From NCBI GenBank assembly GCA_013152105.1, contig JAADHA010000507.1, positions 1 through 9,732 on the forward strand: DNA of 9,732 nucleotides. The letters are read 5' to 3'. Position numbers and translations under genes: made by a program. A model generated the notes under the pieces. That model did not search any database, was not told the origin of the DNA, and was given only the letters and a program-made list of their open reading frames with translations. Shown here piece after piece: positions 6,296 through 9,732 of this stretch. Positions within the stretch are counted from its first letter, which is position 1; each line of letters starts with the position of its first letter. Source of the DNA: Oligoflexia bacterium (GTDB taxonomy: Bacteria; Myxococcota_A; UBA796; UBA2385).

Positions 6296-8284
6296 TCAGG
6301 CCAGCCCAGTGTTGGAGCCACTGTTGGGGCCACTGTTGGGGCCACTACCCGGGACCACGAAGTCCCCCGGCCCCGCAGGCGCCGCGGGTCGGGTGTCCCA
6401 CTCGTCCCGGATCCCGCTCATCCGGCACAGGGCGTCGAGGAAGGTCGCGTAGTGCTGAGGCCGGACGACCTCGCCGTTGGACATGACGTTGTCGCTGTGG
6501 GTACGCACAACCGGGTCGTCGACCAGGTTGAACTCCTCGGCCAGCTCCGAGTGCTCGGCTTTTTCGCCGACGTGGCTCACGACGTTGCCCGCGGCGTCTG
6601 TGGTGTCAGCGCCCGGATACTCGTCGCCGAGGCCCAGCATGTGTCCGAACTCGTGCACTGCGGTGCGCTGTTGGGCTTCGAAGTCCAAGAGGAACACATC
6701 CACCCGGCGCCAGATCGGATCATTGGTCGCGCCATCCTCGCCGACCCCACGGACCCTGGGCTGACTCTTGACGCCGCCCGCCACGATGATGTTGTTTACC
6801 GATCGGGCCCGATCTTCGGAGAGCCGGCGATTGCCGACCTCGGCCCCTTCACTGCTGGCGTGACCGATCACCGAGACCGGGAAGTCTGGCATCTCTGGGG
6901 CCGCCATCACCTGCGCGAAGTCGTGGAGGGTCGTGGTCTGGGCTGCGTCTACTTCGGACTCACCCTGGGCAAAGGTGACCGTCCCGGGGTTGGCGGTGGC
7001 CGCCGCACCATAGGCGCTGCGGGTGTTCGTGTTCCGACGGAAGTTCGAGACATCCAAGGCCCCCGCCCCGCCCTCAGCCGACTCCAGCAACAGACCGCCA
7101 CCGTGGGTGGTATCTTCTGTGCCCGCGTGCCCCGCGTGTTCGGGGCCATGGCTGGCCCTCATACGGTCCATGTGGTCCCCTCCACTGCGGTTTTCCGGCC
7201 ACTTGCCCACCTCGAGATGAAAGTGAGATCCCGCGGCATCACCCGCCTGTGTGACATTGACATCGACGTTGACGCCCGGCAACGTGTCCCAATAGGCCCG
7301 TGTACAGAAGAAGGTGAATTGGTGGGACCAGACGCTGGTCACAGAGCGGATGAAGTTGGCTGCGTATTGGGTCTTTTCTTCGGCCGTCCACTGAAAATCG
7401 GCGTCCGCCGCGCCTGGGCCCGACCGATCGGCCAGCCAGCCGGGATCCGTTGGGCTGCCGTCCTTGAAGTCGAAGAAGACCCGCAGACTGACGGTCATGC
7501 TGCCGGACCTTGGCGAGTAGGTCGCGTCGAAATTCCCGAGGTTGTAGGATGTCGTGTAATTGTCGACCGAGTAGTCTTCGCTCAGGAAGTCGGCCAGGTC
7601 CTCTTCCGCATCCAAGCGAGCCTCGTCCGGGCGAATATCCAAGGCGTCTCCCACCTGGTCGCCGACCCAATCGGCCGCGGAACCCACCGCACTCTTGGCA
7701 TCGTCCAACCAGTTTCCGTGGATATCAGCACCCGGATCACCCACAGCAGGCAGGGACTGGCCAGCCGCGGCGGCCTGGACCCCAGAGTCCGCACGGCGCT
7801 CCGAGCTGTCTCCTGGTCGGCTGGCGCGGGCCCCACTGCGCCCACCGCGCCCGGCCGTCCCCGCCGCCAGATGGTCGCGCACATGCCCAAGCTCGTGCAT
7901 GACGGTGTCCTGGTCCGGGTTGGTGTCGGCAAAGGCCACCGCCGCGCCATCCGTGAGGGCCTTGGCACCCGCGGCCGCGACCTGACCCTTGCCGGTAAAC
8001 GCCTGGACACCAGACAGGTCCTGGCCGGAAGCCGCTTGGGCCTGGTCCATGAACGGAAGCGCCCCGCCCGCGCCCTGGGTCGCCTGGGCAAAAGCACCAG
8101 CGGCATCCGGTGCGCCGGCCGATCCACCCGCGCTGTCCATCCCTGCGGCGCCGAGCCTGGCGAGAACCGCCTGGTTTCCCAACCGCGCCTGTTTGCCGCC
8201 ATGGGACTGGGGACCGTGGTCTGGGGCCGAAGGGGCACGGGCCGAAGGAGCACGGGTCGAGGGGGCACGGACCTTGGTGGCCAT
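6296..8284 (-). CDS. eCIS_core (DUF4157)-like, OmpA-like and metzincin-like zinc protease multidomain protein
   Basis: The 662-residue product has no signal peptide. In order: three RAPS units (6-20); LGNQAV (35-40), like the GNQAV element near the N-terminus of many eCIS_core proteins; an eCIS_core-like domain (about 86-141) with DLSGVQAFTG and the zinc motif HELGH (130-134); a central domain I do not recognise (about 225-362) ending in FHLEVGKWP; a His-rich stretch (371-397); an OmpA-like domain (about 434-535) with GHASSEG, NRRLSEDRA and RRVDVFLLD; and HEFGHMLGLGDEY (544-556), an HExxHxxGxxD site with Asp554 as likely third zinc ligand. NVMSNG (599-604) is a candidate Met-turn. The eCIS_core family is associated with contractile injection systems. 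In the OmpA-like part the usual diaminopimelate-binding Asp (GHxD) is Ser477 while Arg492 is kept, so peptidoglycan binding may be altered. Start: ATG at 8284 with AGGAG five bases upstream; an upstream in-frame codon at 8350 is unsupported. Proteolytic activity and delivery route are inferred. Confidence 0.83.
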   Translation of the reverse strand: MATKVRAPSTRAPSARAPSAPDHGPQSHGGKQARLGNQAVLARLGAAGMDSAGGSAGAPDAAGAFAQATQGAGGALPFMDQAQAASGQDLSGVQAFTGKGQVAAAGAKALTDGAAVAFADTNPDQDTVMHELGHVRDHLAAGTAGRGGRSGARASRPGDSSERRADSGVQAAAAGQSLPAVGDPGADIHGNWLDDAKSAVGSAADWVGDQVGDALDIRPDEARLDAEEDLADFLSEDYSVDNYTTSYNLGNFDATYSPRSGSMTVSLRVFFDFKDGSPTDPGWLADRSGPGAADADFQWTAEEKTQYAANFIRSVTSVWSHQFTFFCTRAYWDTLPGVNVDVNVTQAGDAAGSHFHLEVGKWPENRSGGDHMDRMRASHGPEHAGHAGTEDTTHGGGLLLESAEGGAGALDVSNFRRNTNTRSAYGAAATANPGTVTFAQGESEVDAAQTTTLHDFAQVMAAPEMPDFPVSVIGHASSEGAEVGNRRLSEDRARSVNNIIVAGGVKSQPRVRGVGEDGATNDPIWRRVDVFLLDFEAQQRTAVHEFGHMLGLGDEYPGADTTDAAGNVVSHVGEKAEHSELAEEFNLVDDPVVRTHSDNVMSNGEVVRPQHYATFLDALCRMSGIRDEWDTRPAAPAGPGDFVVPGSGPNSGPNSGSNTGLA
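6311..6346 (-). repeat. Three tandem 12-base repeats at the gene junction
   Basis: The unit gttgg(a/g)gccact occurs three times in a row at 6311-6322, 6323-6334 and 6335-6346; the first copy has one base change. In the multidomain gene it encodes the C-terminal Gly-Pro-Asn-Ser units. In the frame of the downstream lipoprotein it would encode Ala-Pro-Thr-Val units if translation began at one of the GTG codons. Twelve bases preserve both frames. Confidence 0.8.
8229..8270 (-). repeat. 15-base in-gene repeats encoding RAPS units
   Basis: Near the 5' end of the multidomain gene, units beginning gaagg and ending in cacggg recur every 15 bases at 8229, 8244 and 8259. The third copy is incomplete. 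They encode the basic, proline-rich RAPS-x units at residues 6-20, a probable disordered leader. Confidence 0.65.
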
Positions 8285-8289
8285 GATGG

Positions 8290-8294
8290 CTCCT
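8290..8294 (-). promoter_or_regulatory. Shine-Dalgarno of the multidomain metalloprotease gene
   Basis: On the minus strand this reads AGGAG, then CCATC, then the ATG at 8284-8282. The spacing is good and sets the start at MATKVRAP rather than at the codon 66 bases upstream. Confidence 0.7.
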
Positions 8295-8326
8295 GGTGGG
8301 CTGGGAGACGACCCGAGGCAGCGACG

Positions 8327-8399
8327 GGCCACGCCACACTCAGTATCCACCGGGAGGCGCCCTTCTGGGAAGTGGTTGGTTCATGTAGTTGGCGTGGCC
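8327..8399. promoter_or_regulatory. Long-spaced perfect inverted repeat in divergent intergenic region
   Basis: Between the divergently oriented multidomain gene and the two-gene cassette lie 179 bases (8285-8463) that must hold both promoters. A perfect 10-base inverted repeat, GGCCACGCCA at 8327-8336 and TGGCGTGGCC at 8390-8399, frames a 53-base centre. The arms could be two half-sites for one regulator acting on both sides. A second small hairpin, CGACGA (8436-8441) and TCGTCG (8454-8459), sits just before the ATG at 8464 and could limit ribosome access. I see no convincing -10/-35 pair for either direction. Confidence 0.4.
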
Positions 8400-8463
8400 T
8401 CCCTCGCGTTCGATGCGGCGGCCGTGCGCAGCCTTCGACGACGGGCTGGGTTATCGTCGGGGC

Positions 8464-8859
8464 ATGCCGAAGCGCCACTACAAGAAGAATACCAAGCACA
8501 AGCGCGGGACCTCGGGCGAGGGCCCTCCGCGGTGGTTTCCGTCGCGGGATTCACTGTGCCCCGATGAGATTGACGAGGCGCTGGCACAGGAACTTCTCGA
8601 TGGCGGCGTGGATGGAGCGGACTTGGCGCATCCAGATGCCCGCGCGGTCTATGCCATCTACGAGGGCGTATTCTACAAGGCTTACGCCGAGGGGGTCGAG
8701 CCAGATCGCGAGCACGGCAATGTTGAAGTGTGGCATGGCTACCCGGTTCGGAGAGAACTCGTGCCGCGCCAGGTGCCTGCCAAGGTGCTCCGCACATTCG
8801 TGAAGGCCAAGCGCCTGTCGCGGCCGGAATACAAGAAGCTGCTTGGGAGCGCGCAATGA
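8464..8859 (+). CDS. Hypothetical protein, first gene of a two-gene cassette
   Basis: The 131-residue product starts with a very basic tail, MPKRHYKKNTKHKRG, followed by PPRWFPSRDSLCPDE, an acidic helix DEIDEALAQELLDGG, and a conserved-looking core with YAIYEGVFYKAYAEG, VEVWHGYPV and VPAKVLRTFVKAKRLS, ending in EYKKLLG. It is soluble, with no signal peptide or membrane segment. I do not recognise the family. The basic N-terminus could bind nucleic acid or a partner protein. The ATG at 8464 is preferred because the basic tail begins there. A TTG 75 bases upstream would add residues encoded by the intergenic inverted repeat. Its TGA overlaps the start of the next gene as ATGA, so the two proteins are probably made together and act together. 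Antitoxin, immunity or accessory-factor roles are all possible and none is shown by the sequence. Confidence 0.7.
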   Translation: MPKRHYKKNTKHKRGTSGEGPPRWFPSRDSLCPDEIDEALAQELLDGGVDGADLAHPDARAVYAIYEGVFYKAYAEGVEPDREHGNVEVWHGYPVRRELVPRQVPAKVLRTFVKAKRLSRPEYKKLLGSAQ

Positions 8860-9732
8860 TCTGGGGCCGCAAAGAGACCTTCGCACTTGAGGCCCGTCCT
8901 GTAGGGGCGGGGCCAGAAGAAGGCGACCCGAGCGCGGCTGCCACCTGGGCCGCCTTTCGCATGGTTGTTGAGGGACGGAACTTGTTCAGGAATGTTTCTG
9001 CCGCCAACAAGTCACTGGACGATGATCTCTACTGGCCGGCCATTGGATTGGCGCGCTGGTTTGTCCGCGCATGGGGTGATCTTTACCACACCGGACCTTG
9101 GCTTCGGCCGTCGACCGCCAGAAACGCGCGGGACTTCGCCAGCATCTTGGACCAGACGCTGGCTGACGCCATTGACGCTCCAGACAGCTTGTTTGACAGT
9201 CGGGATCGATTCGTCGCCACCCACTCCTTGAGGGCGGGCGCTTGGGGCGGAGCCATGCCGGACGTCTGGATTGCCAGGGATGGGCCGGTTGTCAGTATCG
9301 CTTGGCACGACAGCATGGATGGCGAGATCTACTTCACGCTCTCGCGTGGCGAGTGCGATGTTCCCGCAACAGCGTTTGCGGAAGCCGTGCATGGTTTTGT
9401 GTCGTGGACGCTCGGTCTGCTGGAGAGCCCGGCAAGTAAGGCGAGACCTGAGGATCTTCGTTTGCTTAGGGAATGGGTGGAGGATTTCCGTAGCGAGGAC
9501 GCGGCAGAGACTGGGCTTCTCATGGATGTCGGGATGTCCGAGAAGCGCTTTTGCGACCTCGCCACGGACGCTGGGCTGGAAGGAGCGACGGCGACCCGGT
9601 TTTTCGGGCTCCCACCAGGCTGGCGCAAACTCGGGACCTTGGCAGACTATCGGGACTCCGCCCTAGCAGTCGCGTTTCGTTGCGTGGCACCGGTACTCTC
9701 GAATCGCGAACTGCTCCTGTTCAAGAAGGCGA
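8856..9732 (+). CDS. Hypothetical protein, second gene of cassette, 3' end outside window
   Basis: An ATG at 8856, overlapping the previous stop as ATGA, opens a frame that runs without a stop to the end of the window: 292 codons. It opens MIWGRKETFALEARP. Further on are the Trp-rich segments DDDLYWPAIGLARWFVRAWG and LRAGAWGGAMPDVWIARDG, then VVSIAWHD, a strand EIYFTLSRGE, and a helix AFAEAVHGFVSWTLGLLES. The end, LSNRELLLFKKA, is still inside a helix-like stretch, so a large part may be missing. No signal peptide is present. I cannot name the family. The pattern of a Trp-rich N-terminal region followed by a His-x-Leu, Gly-Gly, Leu/Met-Pro-Asp beta module reminds me of large proteins that end in an ImmA/IrrE-type peptidase, but the diagnostic HExxH would lie beyond the window. 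Base composition is visibly less GC-rich than the rest, consistent with recent transfer. Confidence 0.75.
   Translation, partial: MIWGRKETFALEARPVGAGPEEGDPSAAATWAAFRMVVEGRNLFRNVSAANKSLDDDLYWPAIGLARWFVRAWGDLYHTGPWLRPSTARNARDFASILDQTLADAIDAPDSLFDSRDRFVATHSLRAGAWGGAMPDVWIARDGPVVSIAWHDSMDGEIYFTLSRGECDVPATAFAEAVHGFVSWTLGLLESPASKARPEDLRLLREWVEDFRSEDAAETGLLMDVGMSEKRFCDLATDAGLEGATATRFFGLPPGWRKLGTLADYRDSALAVAFRCVAPVLSNRELLLFKKA

Noticed and set aside
6170..8803. 877-codon plus-strand open frame
   Set aside because: It lies antisense to the multidomain protease gene, lacks any domain motif and has the His/Arg/Val-rich composition expected of an antisense frame in GC-rich DNA. The minus strand shows clear motifs.
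8381..9010. 209-codon minus-strand frame at the right side
   Set aside because: It crosses the intergenic inverted repeat and opposes the coupled plus-strand pair; its composition is Arg/Pro/Ala-rich without motifs.
1..9732. Structural genes of a contractile injection system
   Set aside because: Apart from the eCIS_core-like protein, no sheath, tube, baseplate, spike or AAA ATPase gene is visible, so no system can be claimed from this window.

Overview
The window is very GC-rich and dense with genes. It carries several Sec-type lipoproteins, one with a low-complexity Asp-Gly-Thr linker, and an eCIS_core (DUF4157) type protein. This style suggests a Myxococcota or other former-deltaproteobacterial chromosome. 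That is inference from gene content; no marker gene is present. There is no rRNA, tRNA, CRISPR array or insertion sequence, and no gene-free stretch longer than about 180 bases.

Layout from left to right. (1) At 1-822 (+) is the 3' part of a GH19-like lysozyme/chitinase-fold gene whose beginning lies outside the window. (2) From 5722 down to 844 runs one long minus-strand series: an XRE-type regulator with a periplasmic-binding-protein-like domain, modA, modB, modC, a small lipoprotein with a repetitive linker, and a PlsC-type acyltransferase. Regulator/modA and modA/modB are joined by ATGA start-stop overlaps. modB/modC overlap by 11 bases. The last two genes follow after 38-base and 9-base gaps, so the whole block could be one transcript. 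(3) From 8284 down to 5803 (minus) is a second unit: a 662-residue multidomain protein, then a small lipoprotein that starts at its stop codon. The large protein has an eCIS_core-like domain, a central domain I do not recognise, an OmpA-like domain and a C-terminal zinc-protease domain. (4) From 8464 to the right edge (+) is a divergent two-gene cassette of unknown function with a 4-base ATGA overlap. Its second gene runs off the window and its base composition is less GC-rich.

How the genes fit together. modA, modB and modC form a complete molybdate (or tungstate) ABC importer: lipid-anchored binding protein, permease and ATPase. The upstream regulator probably senses molybdate or molybdenum-cofactor state. 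Nested inverted repeats just before it are a plausible operator. The ATPase lacks the C-terminal MOP domain typical of ModC, so any oxyanion sensing may rest with the regulator.

The most unusual object is the 662-residue protein. It combines an eCIS-associated N-terminus (GNQAV motif plus a HELGH core) with an OmpA-like fold and a second zinc site, HEFGHMLGLGDEY. It has no signal peptide. It looks like a secreted or injected metalloprotease rather than a housekeeping enzyme, and the muralytic-fold gene at the left edge could be functionally related. No structural eCIS genes (sheath, tube, baseplate) are visible here.
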